Shown here: positions 1 to 7,732 of the stretch, piece after piece | How positions within the stretch are numbered: position 1 is the stretch's first letter | How the letters are laid out: each line of letters begins with the position of its first letter | Assembly (NCBI GenBank): GCA_934590165.1 | Contig: CAKTOO010000013.1 | Location: 10,689 to 74,688, forward strand | DNA from: an uncultured Dysosmobacter sp. | Lineage (GTDB): Bacteria > Bacillota > Clostridia > Oscillospirales > Oscillospiraceae | Direction: 5' to 3' | Length of the DNA stretch: 64,000 bases | Notes under the pieces: generated by a model | What the model was told of the DNA's origin: nothing | Database searches by the model: none | Seen by the model: the letters and a program-made list of their open reading frames with translations, nothing else | Program-made: the position numbers and the translations under genes

Positions 1-1
1 C

Positions 2-184
2 GCCCAGACCCGAGCGGAGCTGGACGAGGCCATTGCGCGGCTCCACCGTTGGGAAAGCTCCATTCAAGCCCGGGGCACCCGGGTCTACCACCGCTCCCTG
101 CGCATTCTGCGGGCCAACCCCTCCGCCCGTGTGCGGGCAGAGCTGGCCGAAGTGCTGGAGACTTTACGGAAACTGGGGGATTAA
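2..184 (+). CDS. C-terminal end of an unidentified protein (partial)
   Basis: An open frame runs in from the window edge and stops at TAA 182-184. It gives about 60 residues rich in Arg, Ala, Leu and Glu, probably helical, ending in LETLRKLGD. No family is recognised and the start lies outside the window. A strong terminator follows directly, so this is the last gene of a plus-strand transcript that converges on the MATE gene. The reading frame is supported by the GC-rich codon use and by the tight spacing to the terminator. Confidence 0.6.
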   Translation, partial: AQTRAELDEAIARLHRWESSIQARGTRVYHRSLRILRANPSARVRAELAEVLETLRKLGD

Positions 185-190
185 CCGTCA

Positions 191-226
191 AAAAAGGACT
201 GCGGTGCATGTGCCGCAGTCCTTTTT
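191..226. terminator. Bidirectional intrinsic terminator between converging genes
   Basis: A 9-bp stem (GGACTGCGG paired with CCGCAGTCC) with a short loop is flanked by A5 on the left and T5 on the right, so it can end transcription from both sides. It separates the partial gene at the left edge from the converging MATE gene. Confidence 0.9.
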
Positions 227-231
227 CAGCT

Positions 232-1602
232 TCACGCCGTTTTCACGGCCGGTTCGGGGAATTTCAAAATTTTTCGGATAGCCACGGCATACACCAGAGC
301 GCTGAGGATCGGGCCCAGCACATCGGAGATGGGCTCTGCGTAAAACACCGCTCTTGCGCCGAAGGCCGCCGGCAGGGAGAACAGCGCCGCGAAATACACG
401 ATCTTCCGGAAAGTGGACAGGGGCAGCGCCAGCTGCACCTGCCCCATACCTGTGAAGCCGTCCACCAGTTCATACTGGACGCCCAGGGGAATGATGGCCA
501 GGGTGCACACACGAATGGCCTCCACCGCCTCCGCCGCCAGCTCCGGTGAGCGGGTGAACAGCCTCACAAACAGCGGTCCCGCCACTCGGGCCAGGACGAA
601 CAGCGCCGCCGTATAGATCACGCACAGCAGCGTGATGTACTTCTGTGCCTGGAGGATGCGGTCCCGGCGGCGGGCGCCGAAATTGAAGGCCAGAATGGTC
701 TGGGTGCCGCCGGAGATGCCGCCCAGGGGCATGGTCACCACCAGCATGAAGCTCTGGGCAATGGTGGCGCAGGTGATGAGCCGGTCCCCCAGCTCCACCC
801 CACCGTAGCGCTGAAGCACCGCGTTCATGGCGATGATCATCACGTTGTCCACGGCGATGATGAGGAAGGGCGTCAGGCCGGTGGCCAGGATACGGCCCAT
901 GCGCTTGATGGAATAGCCGCCGAAGGTGATGGGGATGGGCACCCGGCTGCCAAACAGTGTCCTCAGCACATACAGGCAGCTGGCCAACTGAGACAGCACC
1001 GTGGCCAGGGCCGCTCCCACCACACCCATGTCCAGGGCAAACATGAACACCGGGTCCAGCGCAATATTAATGGCCGCCCCCAGCACTACGGACACCATGC
1101 CCTTTTGGGCAAAGCCCTGGCAGATGATAAATTGGTTCAGCCCCAGGGACAGCAGATTGAACACCGTCCCCCACAGGTAGACGGTAAAATAGGCGATGGC
1201 GTAGGGAAGCGTCACCTCGCTGGCGCCGAAGGCCAGCAGCATAGGCCGCCGCAGGGCAAAGGCCGCCGCCATCAGTCCGGCGGCGGAGACACACAGCAGC
1301 AAAAAGCTGTCCGCCAGGATGTGGCGGGCTTCCTCTGTCCTGCCCGCCCCCATGCGGATGCTCATCAGCGGCGCGCCGCCGATGCCCACCAGGGAGGCAA
1401 AGGCGCCGATCATGGTGACCACCGGGCCGCAGACTCCCACGCCCGCCAGGGCCACATCGCCGATGCCGGGCAGATTGCTGATGTAAATGCGGTCCACGAT
1501 GCTGTACAGCACACTGACGAACTGGGCCAGCATGCTGGGCAGGGCAATGCGCCACACCAGCCGTCCGATTGGGTCCCGGCCCAGGTCATTTTCCAGTTTC
1601 AT
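232..1602 (-). CDS. MATE family efflux transporter
   Basis: About 456 residues from the chosen start, the normal size for MATE exporters, with twelve predicted hydrophobic segments. The N-terminal part (DPIGRLVWRIALPSMLAQFV) and the mid-protein repeat are typical of the DinF/NorM-like MATE branch. Members export cationic drugs or metabolites with Na+ or H+ antiport in the cytoplasmic membrane. The ATG at 1602 is preferred to the ATG at 1623, because the upstream one lies inside a terminator-like hairpin and a GAGG motif precedes 1602. Its promoter and leader are described separately. The substrate cannot be inferred. Confidence 0.9.
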   Translation of the reverse strand: MKLENDLGRDPIGRLVWRIALPSMLAQFVSVLYSIVDRIYISNLPGIGDVALAGVGVCGPVVTMIGAFASLVGIGGAPLMSIRMGAGRTEEARHILADSFLLLCVSAAGLMAAAFALRRPMLLAFGASEVTLPYAIAYFTVYLWGTVFNLLSLGLNQFIICQGFAQKGMVSVVLGAAINIALDPVFMFALDMGVVGAALATVLSQLASCLYVLRTLFGSRVPIPITFGGYSIKRMGRILATGLTPFLIIAVDNVMIIAMNAVLQRYGGVELGDRLITCATIAQSFMLVVTMPLGGISGGTQTILAFNFGARRRDRILQAQKYITLLCVIYTAALFVLARVAGPLFVRLFTRSPELAAEAVEAIRVCTLAIIPLGVQYELVDGFTGMGQVQLALPLSTFRKIVYFAALFSLPAAFGARAVFYAEPISDVLGPILSALVYAVAIRKILKFPEPAVKTA

Positions 1603-1621
1603 ATCCCAAAACGCCTCACAC

Positions 1622-1658
1622 ACAAAAAAAATCGGAGCCGCCCTCCCAAGGCGGCTCC
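1622..1658 (-). terminator. Intrinsic terminator-like hairpin in the MATE gene leader
   Basis: On the minus strand a 9-bp GC-rich stem (GGAGCCGCC with GGCGGCTCC) is followed by a run of eight T. It sits between the stop of the 1696-2142 gene and the MATE start, so it could simply end the upstream operon. A good promoter lies just upstream of it, however, so it would also be transcribed at the very 5 prime end of the MATE mRNA. Confidence 0.75.
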
Positions 1659-1661
1659 CTC

Positions 1662-1689
1662 ATTATATGCCATTTTTCGCCGTTTGCAA
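1662..1689 (-). promoter_or_regulatory. Candidate sigma-A promoter for the MATE gene
   Basis: Minus-strand TATAAT lies at 1667-1662 and TTGCAA (4 of 6 to consensus) at 1689-1684, with a 16-bp spacer. Transcription would begin about 7 bp downstream, essentially at the base of the hairpin at 1634-1658. Confidence 0.55.
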
Positions 1690-1695
1690 GAGCAA

Positions 1696-2142
1696 TCATT
1701 CGCCCCGCAGGGCAGCCAGGATGTCCCGGTTCAAAGCGGTGCCCCGCCGGGAGCCCAGATACCCCACTCGGTACACCCGGCCGTCTGCAAAAATGCGGGC
1801 GGTGCCGTTGGAGACGAGGCTCTGGGCGCTGATATTATATAGGTGTACGGTATGGTCCGTACCGCCCTTGCCGTCGATGGTGTTTTCCCCGGTCAGGGTG
1901 TCCCAGCACAGGTGATAGGAATAGCCCTCCAGCACTTCCCAAAGGGCGGCACAGCCCTCCTCCATATCATACTGCTCGCTGCTGTCCATCCAGGGTCTCC
2001 CGTTCCGGACGCCGGAGACAACCACGCTGGCCGCCAGGCCCTGCTCCGCGTCAAAGGCCTTCGCCAGGGAGCGGGGCCACAGCATCCAGGCGGCAAACAC
2101 CGCCACTGCCGCCAGGAGCACCGCCTTCTTTCGCCTCCCCAC
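1696..2142 (-). CDS. Hypothetical membrane-anchored or secreted protein
   Basis: 148 residues. The N terminus is a short basic stretch (MGRRKK) then a hydrophobic segment (about residues 6-22), so it is either a signal anchor or an uncleaved signal peptide. The remaining 120 residues have no recognised domain but look globular (YHLCWDTLTGENTI, IFADGRVYRVGYL). The start is 3 bp after the stop of the radical SAM gene, so the two are co-transcribed. It is the last gene of the mutY-tdk operon before the terminator at 1622-1658. Function is unknown. Confidence 0.6.
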   Translation of the reverse strand: MGRRKKAVLLAAVAVFAAWMLWPRSLAKAFDAEQGLAASVVVSGVRNGRPWMDSSEQYDMEEGCAALWEVLEGYSYHLCWDTLTGENTIDGKGGTDHTVHLYNISAQSLVSNGTARIFADGRVYRVGYLGSRRGTALNRDILAALRGE

Positions 2143-2145
2143 ACT

Positions 2146-3018
2146 TCACACTCCCCTCAAATTGAAATCTGGCGTATACTCCTCTCTGGCCGAGGTCCGC
2201 TCCTGGGTGTAGCCGTTGGTGACGCCGCAGTTTTCCATGTACTCCACCGCGGCCCGGTACTCCGCCTTCGTCACGTGGCGGGCCAGGTTCCCCACGGCGC
2301 CGGGCTGGGGGGTGTACTGGCTCATGAGGGAAAACAGCACATCGCCGGGGCGGAAGGTGCCGGCCACCCAGTCGATGACCGCCTTCGTGTTTTCCAGCTC
2401 TCCCGGCAGCAGCAGGTGCCGGATGAGGACGCCCCGCGTCAGGCGGCCGTTTTCCATTTGGTACGGCCCCGTCTGGCGGAACATCTCCAAAATGGACGGC
2501 GCCGCCCAGTCAAAGTAGTCCTCCGCCGCTGAATATTTTTTCGCAGGACCCGGCAGGGCATATTTCAGGTCCGGCAGATACACCTGGACCTTTCCCTCCA
2601 GCAGCCGCAGCGTTTCAGGCTTTTCGTATCCCCCGCTGTTCCACACCACCGGCACCGGCCACGCCTCGTTCCCCAGGGCCTCCAGGATGACGGGGGTGAA
2701 ATGGGTGGGTGTCACCAGGTCGATGCAGGCGGCGCCTTGGGCGATAAGCTCCCGAAAAATGTCCCGCAGCCGCGCCGCCGTGATGGGCCGGCCCAGGCCC
2801 TGCTGGGAGATGGGGAGGTTCTGGCAGAAGCAGCAGCGGAGATTGCAGCCGGTGAAAAACACGGTGCCGGCGCCCCTCTCCCCCACAAGGCAGGGCTCCT
2901 CCCACCGGTGGAGCATGGCCCGGGCCGCCACGGGGACGGAAGGCTCCCGGCAGAAGCCGCCGGCTGCCGTTTCCGTCCGCTCCGCCTGGCAGTTCCGGGG
3001 ACAAAGTGTACAGATCAT
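2146..3018 (-). CDS. Radical SAM protein, PflX/pyruvate-formate-lyase-activase-like
   Basis: 290 residues. The radical SAM cluster motif CX3CX2C is at C58, C62 and C65 (TGCNLRCCFCQN), binding the 4Fe-4S cluster that cleaves S-adenosylmethionine. A second Cys-rich motif at the extreme N terminus (C3, C6, C10) matches the PflX-type subgroup, whose physiological targets are mostly unknown. The start overlaps the end of tdk by 4 bp, indicating translational coupling. No glycyl-radical enzyme is encoded nearby, so a genuine activase role is not supported by context. Confidence 0.85.
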   Translation of the reverse strand: MICTLCPRNCQAERTETAAGGFCREPSVPVAARAMLHRWEEPCLVGERGAGTVFFTGCNLRCCFCQNLPISQQGLGRPITAARLRDIFRELIAQGAACIDLVTPTHFTPVILEALGNEAWPVPVVWNSGGYEKPETLRLLEGKVQVYLPDLKYALPGPAKKYSAAEDYFDWAAPSILEMFRQTGPYQMENGRLTRGVLIRHLLLPGELENTKAVIDWVAGTFRPGDVLFSLMSQYTPQPGAVGNLARHVTKAEYRAAVEYMENCGVTNGYTQERTSAREEYTPDFNLRGV

Positions 3019-3602
3019 AGGCTGTTCACATCAAAGTCCGGGCCCAGGTCGCCGGCCCGCCAGTGCTTGCGGCAAAGGCCGATGTACTGGTCGTTGGCCC
3101 CCAGCACCACCTGGGCGCCCTCCTTGAGGACCTTGCCGCTGGCGTCGAACCGGGCGTTGAAAATGGCCTTTTTGCCGCACCAGCAGATGGTCTTGACCTC
3201 CTCCAGCTTGTCCGCCATGACGAGAAGGGCCTCGCTGCCGGGGAACAGGTCCCCCTTGAAGTCCGCCCGCAGGCCGTAGCAGATGACGGGGATGCCCAGG
3301 TCGTCCACGATGTACACCAGGTACATGACCTCCTCCTTGGTCAAAAACTGGGCCTCGTCCACGATGATGCAGGCATTCTGCTGCAACTCCATGATGGTGA
3401 GCGCTTGCAGCTCGTCAAAATAAATGCAGGGGTATTTCAGCCCGATGCGGGAGACCACCATGTGGTCTCCGTCCCGGGTGTCCAGACGGGGCTTCACCAG
3501 CAGCGTCTGCTGTCCCCGCTCCTCATAGTTGAAGCGGGTCATCAGGGCGTTGGCCGTTTTGCTGGAGCCCATGGCTCCGTATTTAAAATAAAGCTGTGCC
3601 AT
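3015..3602 (-). CDS. tdk: Thymidine kinase (type II)
   Basis: 195 residues, the usual length for type II thymidine kinases, which phosphorylate thymidine (and deoxyuridine) with ATP in pyrimidine salvage. The P-loop GAMGSSKT is at residues 9-16, the Walker B-like DEAQFL at 82-87, and structural zinc ligands at C140, C142, C177 and probably H180. The lasso/thymine-binding region near DQYIGLCRKHW is present. It sits in a minus-strand operon downstream of a DUF6487-like gene and overlaps the radical SAM gene by 4 bp. Confidence 0.95.
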   Translation of the reverse strand: MAQLYFKYGAMGSSKTANALMTRFNYEERGQQTLLVKPRLDTRDGDHMVVSRIGLKYPCIYFDELQALTIMELQQNACIIVDEAQFLTKEEVMYLVYIVDDLGIPVICYGLRADFKGDLFPGSEALLVMADKLEEVKTICWCGKKAIFNARFDASGKVLKEGAQVVLGANDQYIGLCRKHWRAGDLGPDFDVNSL

Positions 3603-3632
3603 TGGTCAGTCTTCTCCCTCTCTCTTTAATCC

Positions 3633-4112
3633 TTACTTCGCCTGTTCCGCCTGCCGGCGGATCTGTGTATTTTCCTCGGTCTCCCGCTGTTCCTCCTCCG
3701 TCAGGCTAGGAGACGGCTCCGGAAGGTCTGCCACCAGCTTGCGGCAGCCTTGGCAGGCCCAGGCGGTCTGATAGGTGAACAGGGCGCCTTCGGTGTCCAC
3801 CTGAACGGCACCCTCCGCGGCGGCAGCGCTGACCCACTTGGCCCAGGCATCGGGACGTCCCGGCGCCCACCAGATGCCCCGGTTGCCCATGAGATACCCC
3901 GTTTCCATCTCCTTCCCGCACCAGGGGCAGGTCATGGGCGGCAGAGGCTGCTCCTTCCGGGCCTTCTCCTCTTTCCGGGCCTCGTTCCAGGCTTTCAGGG
4001 AAGCCACCAGGTTCTCCGGCTCCTCATCCTGGTCCGGGTCTGCCGGGCTTACCGTCCCCACGGGCTTGGGCCTCATATCCCAGGGGTCCTCGCTTTTCTT
4101 CCAGAATGCCAT
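3633..4112 (-). CDS. DUF6487-like zinc-ribbon protein
   Basis: 159 residues. The central motif CPWCGKEMETGYL (about residues 62-74) and a later CQGC (about 119-122) look like two halves of a treble-clef or zinc-ribbon site, the pattern of small DUF6487-type proteins. The N-terminal 55 residues and the C-terminal 30 are highly charged and probably disordered. No transmembrane segment is visible. It lies in the mutY-tdk operon, with 30 bp to tdk. Function is unknown. Confidence 0.6.
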   Translation of the reverse strand: MAFWKKSEDPWDMRPKPVGTVSPADPDQDEEPENLVASLKAWNEARKEEKARKEQPLPPMTCPWCGKEMETGYLMGNRGIWWAPGRPDAWAKWVSAAAAEGAVQVDTEGALFTYQTAWACQGCRKLVADLPEPSPSLTEEEQRETEENTQIRRQAEQAK

Positions 4113-4114
4113 GG

Positions 4115-4306
4115 TCAGTCCTCCTCGTCATTCCGGGCCTGCCAGATGTGCTCCTCAAAGGTCTCCCCGGTGCGTCCCGGAAGGAAGGAAATCGGTGCCG
4201 GGGTCTCCCGGCCATGACGCCAGCACCACAGCCACCGGAGGCACCACACCAGCTTCCGCAGCAAAAGCAGAAGCACCGCTACCAAAAGCAGGTTCAAAAG
4301 TTCCAT
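4115..4306 (-). CDS. Small membrane protein, 63 residues
   Basis: One N-terminal hydrophobic segment (LLNLLLVAVLLLLL, residues 3-16) is followed by a Trp/Arg-rich juxtamembrane stretch and an acidic tail ending in RNDEED. It is packed 1 bp from the upstream small gene and 2 bp from the DUF6487-like gene, which is the main support for its being real. No family is recognised. Confidence 0.45.
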   Translation of the reverse strand: MELLNLLLVAVLLLLLRKLVWCLRWLWCWRHGRETPAPISFLPGRTGETFEEHIWQARNDEED

Positions 4307-4307
4307 A

Positions 4308-4547
4308 TCATTCCTTCTCCCCGGGCGGCTCCTCGTCCTTTACGTCCTCGTAGTCCACGGTGTACACCGGGCCGTCGAATTCCGGCTCCTTGGGAGCCTG
4401 ATGCATGGCGGGGCCCTCCTCCCGGCGACGGCGCACCGCCAGCAGCAGCCGCCGCGCCAGCCACAGCACCACCAGCGGCCACAAAAACCGCAGCAGCACG
4501 AATACGATGTGAAACAGCCTCAAAGGCAGTCCCACCAGCAGTCCCAT
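4308..4547 (-). CDS. Small membrane protein, 79 residues
   Basis: A long hydrophobic stretch at residues 3-37 (one helix or a hairpin), a basic patch (RRLLLAVRRRRE), then a strongly acidic soluble tail. It lies 12 bp after mutY and overlaps nothing, with an AAAGGAG ribosome site upstream (4556-4562 region). It resembles the many short membrane proteins found in Clostridia operons. Function is unknown. The antisense frames here are long only because of the high GC content. Confidence 0.5.
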   Translation of the reverse strand: MGLLVGLPLRLFHIVFVLLRFLWPLVVLWLARRLLLAVRRRREEGPAMHQAPKEPEFDGPVYTVDYEDVKDEEPPGEKE

Positions 4548-4559
4548 GTTGTTCTCCTT

Positions 4560-5624
4560 TCATTGCTCCAGGCTCTCCAGCTGCCGCTGTGCCTCCGCGT
4601 AATATTTGGCGAAGGCCGAAGGCACCGCGTGGGCCGCCAGACCAGCCCCGTCCACCCATACAAAGTCCGCCGGGCCTTCCCCGGCCACTTCCAGCGTGTA
4701 TCCGGTCATGTGCCATTCCACATGGGTGAAAATATGCTTCGCCGACAGCTTGTTCTTCCAGTTTTTCGCCTCCAGTCCCCAGGCGGCCACCGCCGCTGGA
4801 GCGGAACCTTCCTCCAGAGCGCCCTCCACGTTGGGAAACTCCCACAGCCCCGCCAAAAGGCCCGTGCCGGGGCGGCGGCGCAGGGCGGCTCTCCCGTCCC
4901 GCAAGAGCAAAAACACCGTCTTTTCCTCCGCCCGCCGTGCCTTTTTTGCCGCCTTTACCGGCAGCGTTTCCGCCGTGCCCCGGGCCCGCCCCAGACACAG
5001 CGCCGCCACCGGGCACCCATCGCACTTGGGCGGACCATTGGGGGCGCACACGGTGGCCCCCAGCTCCATCATGGCTTGGTTGAACACCCGAATGTCCGCC
5101 GCCTCCCGGGGCATGGCTCCCTGGACCCGGGCCCGGACGGCCTTTTTCGTTTTCGGGTCCGCGATATCCGCATGGCAGTCCGTCAGCCGGGCGGCGACCC
5201 GCAGCACGTTGCCGTCCACCGCCGCCTCCCGTACGCCAAAGGCCGCCGAGGCGATGGCGCTGGCGGTATAGTCCCCGATGCCCGGCAGGGCCAGCAGGCC
5301 CTCGTAGGTATCTGGGAACCCTCCCAATTCCACAACGCGCCTGGCCGCCTTTTGAAGGTTCCGGGCCCGGCTGTAATAGCCCAGGCCCTCCCACAGCTTC
5401 AGGAGGCGGTCCTCCGGTGCCTCCGCCAAAGCTTCCACAGTGGGGAAGGCTGCCAAAAAGCGGGCATAGTAACCAAGGACCGCCGCCACACGGGTCTGCT
5501 GGAGCATGATCTCCGACACCCAGATGCGGTAGGGGTCCTCCGTCTTCCGCCAAGGCAGATCCCTGGCATTGGCCCGGTACCAGGGTAAAAGCGCCGCCGG
5601 CAGCCGGGCAAATATATTTTCCAT
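4560..5624 (-). CDS. mutY: A/G-specific adenine DNA glycosylase MutY
   Basis: Removes adenine mispaired with 8-oxoguanine. About 354 residues from the ATG at 5624. The catalytic Glu is in SEIMLQQTR (E38), the helix-hairpin-helix is LPGIGDYT (113-120), the catalytic Asp is in VDGNV (D137), and the 4Fe-4S cysteines are C193, C201, C204 and C210. A NUDIX-like 8-oxoG recognition domain fills the C terminus. Upstream ATGs at 5645 and 5702 are less likely: a minus-strand TATAAT at 5657-5652 would place the transcript start at about 5645, and AAGAG precedes 5624. First gene of the minus-strand operon that runs down to 1696. Confidence 0.93.
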   Translation of the reverse strand: MENIFARLPAALLPWYRANARDLPWRKTEDPYRIWVSEIMLQQTRVAAVLGYYARFLAAFPTVEALAEAPEDRLLKLWEGLGYYSRARNLQKAARRVVELGGFPDTYEGLLALPGIGDYTASAIASAAFGVREAAVDGNVLRVAARLTDCHADIADPKTKKAVRARVQGAMPREAADIRVFNQAMMELGATVCAPNGPPKCDGCPVAALCLGRARGTAETLPVKAAKKARRAEEKTVFLLLRDGRAALRRRPGTGLLAGLWEFPNVEGALEEGSAPAAVAAWGLEAKNWKNKLSAKHIFTHVEWHMTGYTLEVAGEGPADFVWVDGAGLAAHAVPSAFAKYYAEAQRQLESLEQ

Positions 5625-5709
5625 TGTCAGCTCTTGTTGTTTCATGGTATGATTATACCATAAGGCGGGGGCGGTTCCCACCCCTCCTTTTATTTTTTTC
5701 AAAAACCTC

Positions 5710-5740
5710 TTGACCTTCCTCTTTCTGGAAGGTATACCAT
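5710..5740 (+). promoter_or_regulatory. MerR-type promoter-operator with stretched 19-bp spacer
   Basis: TTGACC at 5710-5715 and TACCAT at 5735-5740 are separated by 19 bp, the over-long spacer typical of MerR-controlled promoters. The spacer region contains the perfect dyad ACCTTCC (5713-5719) and GGAAGGT (5727-5733), the same half-sites as CueR/HmrR-type operators. It overlaps an in-frame ATG at 5739 and so argues that translation starts further down, at TTG 5766. Autoregulation by the adjacent MerR gene is the natural inference. Confidence 0.75.
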
Positions 5741-5765
5741 GTTCCCGAAAAGGGAGGTGAGTCCC

Positions 5766-6419
5766 TTGAAGATCAACGAAGTGGAGGCCCTGGTGGGCAT
5801 CACGAAAAAGAACATCCGCTTTTATGAGGCGGAGGGCCTGCTCTGCCCCCGGCGGAACAGCGAAAACGGCTACCGGGACTACGGCGAGGCGGAGGTGGAG
5901 GTCCTGCGGCGCATCAAGCTCATGCGGAAGCTGGGCGTGCCGCTGGAGGAGATCCGCCAGATGCTAGACGGTGTCCACACGGTGGGAGACGGCATGCGCC
6001 GCCACCTGGTGACGCTGGAGCGGGACCAGAACAACATTCAGGAGGCCATCCGCCTCTGCTCCGGTCTCACGGACTGCCGGGAAAAACTGGAGAGCCTGGA
6101 CGCCCAGGTTCTGCTGGAGCAGATGGAACGGCTGGAACAGGAGGGAACCACGTTTATGGACAAGCAAAAACAGGACATGAAGCGCAGGCGCTACGCGGCG
6201 CCGGTGATCGTCACAGTTTTGATGGCACTGCTGATGGCCGGACTCATCTGGCTGTTTCTCTGGGCCTTTGAGACAGACCCCGCCAGCGCGCCGCCGCTGC
6301 CGCTGCTGGCGCTGTTCATTGCCATCCCCGCTGCCGTGGCTTTTGGTGTGATCATCGCCCTGGTCCAGCGGATCCGGGAGATCAAAAAAGGAGAAGAAGA
6401 TGATGCAAAACAATACTGA
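5766..6419 (+). CDS. MerR family transcriptional regulator with C-terminal membrane domain
   Basis: About 217 residues from a TTG start preceded by an excellent AGGGAGGTGA site. The first 70 residues are a winged-helix MerR DNA-binding domain (KINEVEALVGITKKNIRFYEAEGLL), followed by a dimerising coiled coil to about residue 135. Instead of a ligand domain, the protein ends with two hydrophobic helices (roughly PVIVTVLMALLMAGLIWLFL and LLALFIAIPAAVAFGVIIAL) and a charged tail. It is therefore probably tethered to the membrane while gripping DNA. It leads an operon with overlapping downstream genes. The signal it senses is unknown. Confidence 0.85.
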   Translation: MKINEVEALVGITKKNIRFYEAEGLLCPRRNSENGYRDYGEAEVEVLRRIKLMRKLGVPLEEIRQMLDGVHTVGDGMRRHLVTLERDQNNIQEAIRLCSGLTDCREKLESLDAQVLLEQMERLEQEGTTFMDKQKQDMKRRRYAAPVIVTVLMALLMAGLIWLFLWAFETDPASAPPLPLLALFIAIPAAVAFGVIIALVQRIREIKKGEEDDAKQY

Positions 6420-6714
6420 CCACAAAGAACAGCGGCGCCGGGCCGCTGTTAAGACCACCGTCACCTGCGCCGTGGTGCTGGTGGTGGCAGCTATCGTGAC
6501 CATTTGGGTCCAACGGGCCTTTTTCCCGGAGGGGGTGCTGGCCCGGATGATGCCCTACATGGCCCTGCTGTACGTTCTGCTTCTGCCGGCCCTGGCTATC
6601 AGCCTGCGGACGAAGCTGCGGCGGATCGATGAGCAGGAGGCTTGGGAAAAGCGCTGGGAAGAAACGGAACATAACGACGAGGAGGACGATGACGATGAAG
6701 ATCCTGACGATTGA
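6400..6714 (+). CDS. Two-helix membrane protein cotranscribed with the MerR regulator
   Basis: 104 residues with two transmembrane segments (about 17-37 and 49-67) and a very acidic C-terminal tail (EEDDDDEDPDD). It starts inside the end of the merR-like gene (20-bp overlap) behind an AAAGGAGAAG ribosome site, so the two are translationally coupled. It may partner the membrane-anchored regulator, for instance as sensor or anchor, but no domain supports a specific role. Confidence 0.7.
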   Translation: MMQNNTDHKEQRRRAAVKTTVTCAVVLVVAAIVTIWVQRAFFPEGVLARMMPYMALLYVLLLPALAISLRTKLRRIDEQEAWEKRWEETEHNDEEDDDDEDPDD

Positions 6715-7006
6715 GACCATCCCCGGCCAAAGCTATGAAGCTTTGGACATCGTAAAGGGGACTGTGGTATACAGCAAAAACCTCGGCCGGGATTTCATGG
6801 CGGGCATGAAGGGCCTGGTGGGCGGCGAGATCGTGGGCTACACGGAGTTGCTCAACGAGGCCCGCCAGATCGCCACCAAGCGCATGGTGGACGCGGCGGA
6901 GGCCCTGGGCGCCGACGCCATCGTGGGTGCCCGGTACGCCTCCTCCTCCGTAATGCAGGGGGCCGCCGAGGTGGTGGCCTACGGCACGGCGGTGAAATTT
7001 CTGTGA
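6695..7006 (+). CDS. YbjQ/UPF0145 family protein
   Basis: 103 residues, the family length. The sequence has the signature features of the YbjQ (DUF74) fold: an N-terminal TIETIPGQSYEALDIVKGTVV, a central GGEIVGYTELLNEARQIATKRMVDAAEALGADAIVG, and a C-terminal beta strand. Homologues form pentamers and are sometimes called heavy-metal-binding, although the function is unproven. ATG 6695 is chosen because GAGGAGG ends 9 nt upstream. It overlaps the preceding gene by 20 bp. Its place behind a CueR-type operator makes a metal-related role worth testing. Confidence 0.85.
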   Translation: MKILTIETIPGQSYEALDIVKGTVVYSKNLGRDFMAGMKGLVGGEIVGYTELLNEARQIATKRMVDAAEALGADAIVGARYASSSVMQGAAEVVAYGTAVKFL

Positions 7007-7719
7007 TGCGGGTGACATTTCTGGCCCACAGCGGTTTTTGGGTGGAGCTGGAGGAGCTTTGCCTCCTCTTTGACTGGTGGACGGGGATCCCGCCCCCTCT
7101 GCCACCGGAAAAGCCGCTGCTGGTATTCGCCAGCCACCGCCACGAAGACCACTTCAAGCCGGAGATCTTCGCGCTGGATGACGGTTCCCGTCCCGTCCGC
7201 TTTCTGCTGGGCAAGGACATCCGCCTGACGGAGCGGAACCGGGCCAACTGGGGCCTTTCGGGGGAGACCGCCGGACATTGCTTCTCTCTGGCGGGAAATG
7301 AAACCGCGACGCCGCTGCCCGGCGTCCGGGTGGAGACCTTCCCCTCCACCGACGAGGGGGTGGCCTTCCTGGTCACCGCCGGCGGCCAGACCATCTACCA
7401 TGCCGGCGACCTCCACTGGTGGCACTGGGAGGGGGAGGACAAGGCCTGGAACCGGAACATGGAGACAAACTTCAAGCGGTATCTGGAACCCCTCCGGGAC
7501 CGGCGGATAGACCTTGCCATGGTGCCCCTGGACCCCCGGCTGGAGGGTGCCTATGGCTGGGGCCTGGATTACTTTTTAAAGCTGGCAAGGCCCCGCCGGG
7601 TCCTGCCCATGCACCAATGGGGCGACTTCGCCCTGACAGAGCGGTTCTGCCGGGAGTATCCGGCAAAAGCCGGTCTTATCGTCCCCATCTCCCGGGAGGG
7701 AGAGTATTTTACCTTTTGA
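7006..7719 (+). CDS. Metallo-beta-lactamase fold hydrolase
   Basis: 237 residues. The metal site is SHRHEDHF (HxHxDH-like, about residues 45-52). A later histidine in IYHAGDLHWWHW and the C-terminal MHQWGD complete the usual pattern. It resembles the UlaG/YtnP-like L-ascorbate-6-phosphate lactonase group in size and layout, but the substrate cannot be assigned. The stop of ybjQ and this start overlap (TGATG). Confidence 0.85.
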   Translation: MRVTFLAHSGFWVELEELCLLFDWWTGIPPPLPPEKPLLVFASHRHEDHFKPEIFALDDGSRPVRFLLGKDIRLTERNRANWGLSGETAGHCFSLAGNETATPLPGVRVETFPSTDEGVAFLVTAGGQTIYHAGDLHWWHWEGEDKAWNRNMETNFKRYLEPLRDRRIDLAMVPLDPRLEGAYGWGLDYFLKLARPRRVLPMHQWGDFALTERFCREYPAKAGLIVPISREGEYFTF

Positions 7720-7732
7720 AAGGAGCATATCC

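Noticed and set aside
1105..1842. Long plus-strand frame antisense to the MATE gene
   Set aside because: High-GC shadow frame: His/Gln/Gly-rich, no ribosome site, and fully opposite a well-supported gene.
4294..5553. Long minus-strand frame overlapping mutY
   Set aside because: A Gly/Arg-rich out-of-frame reading of mutY without domain content.
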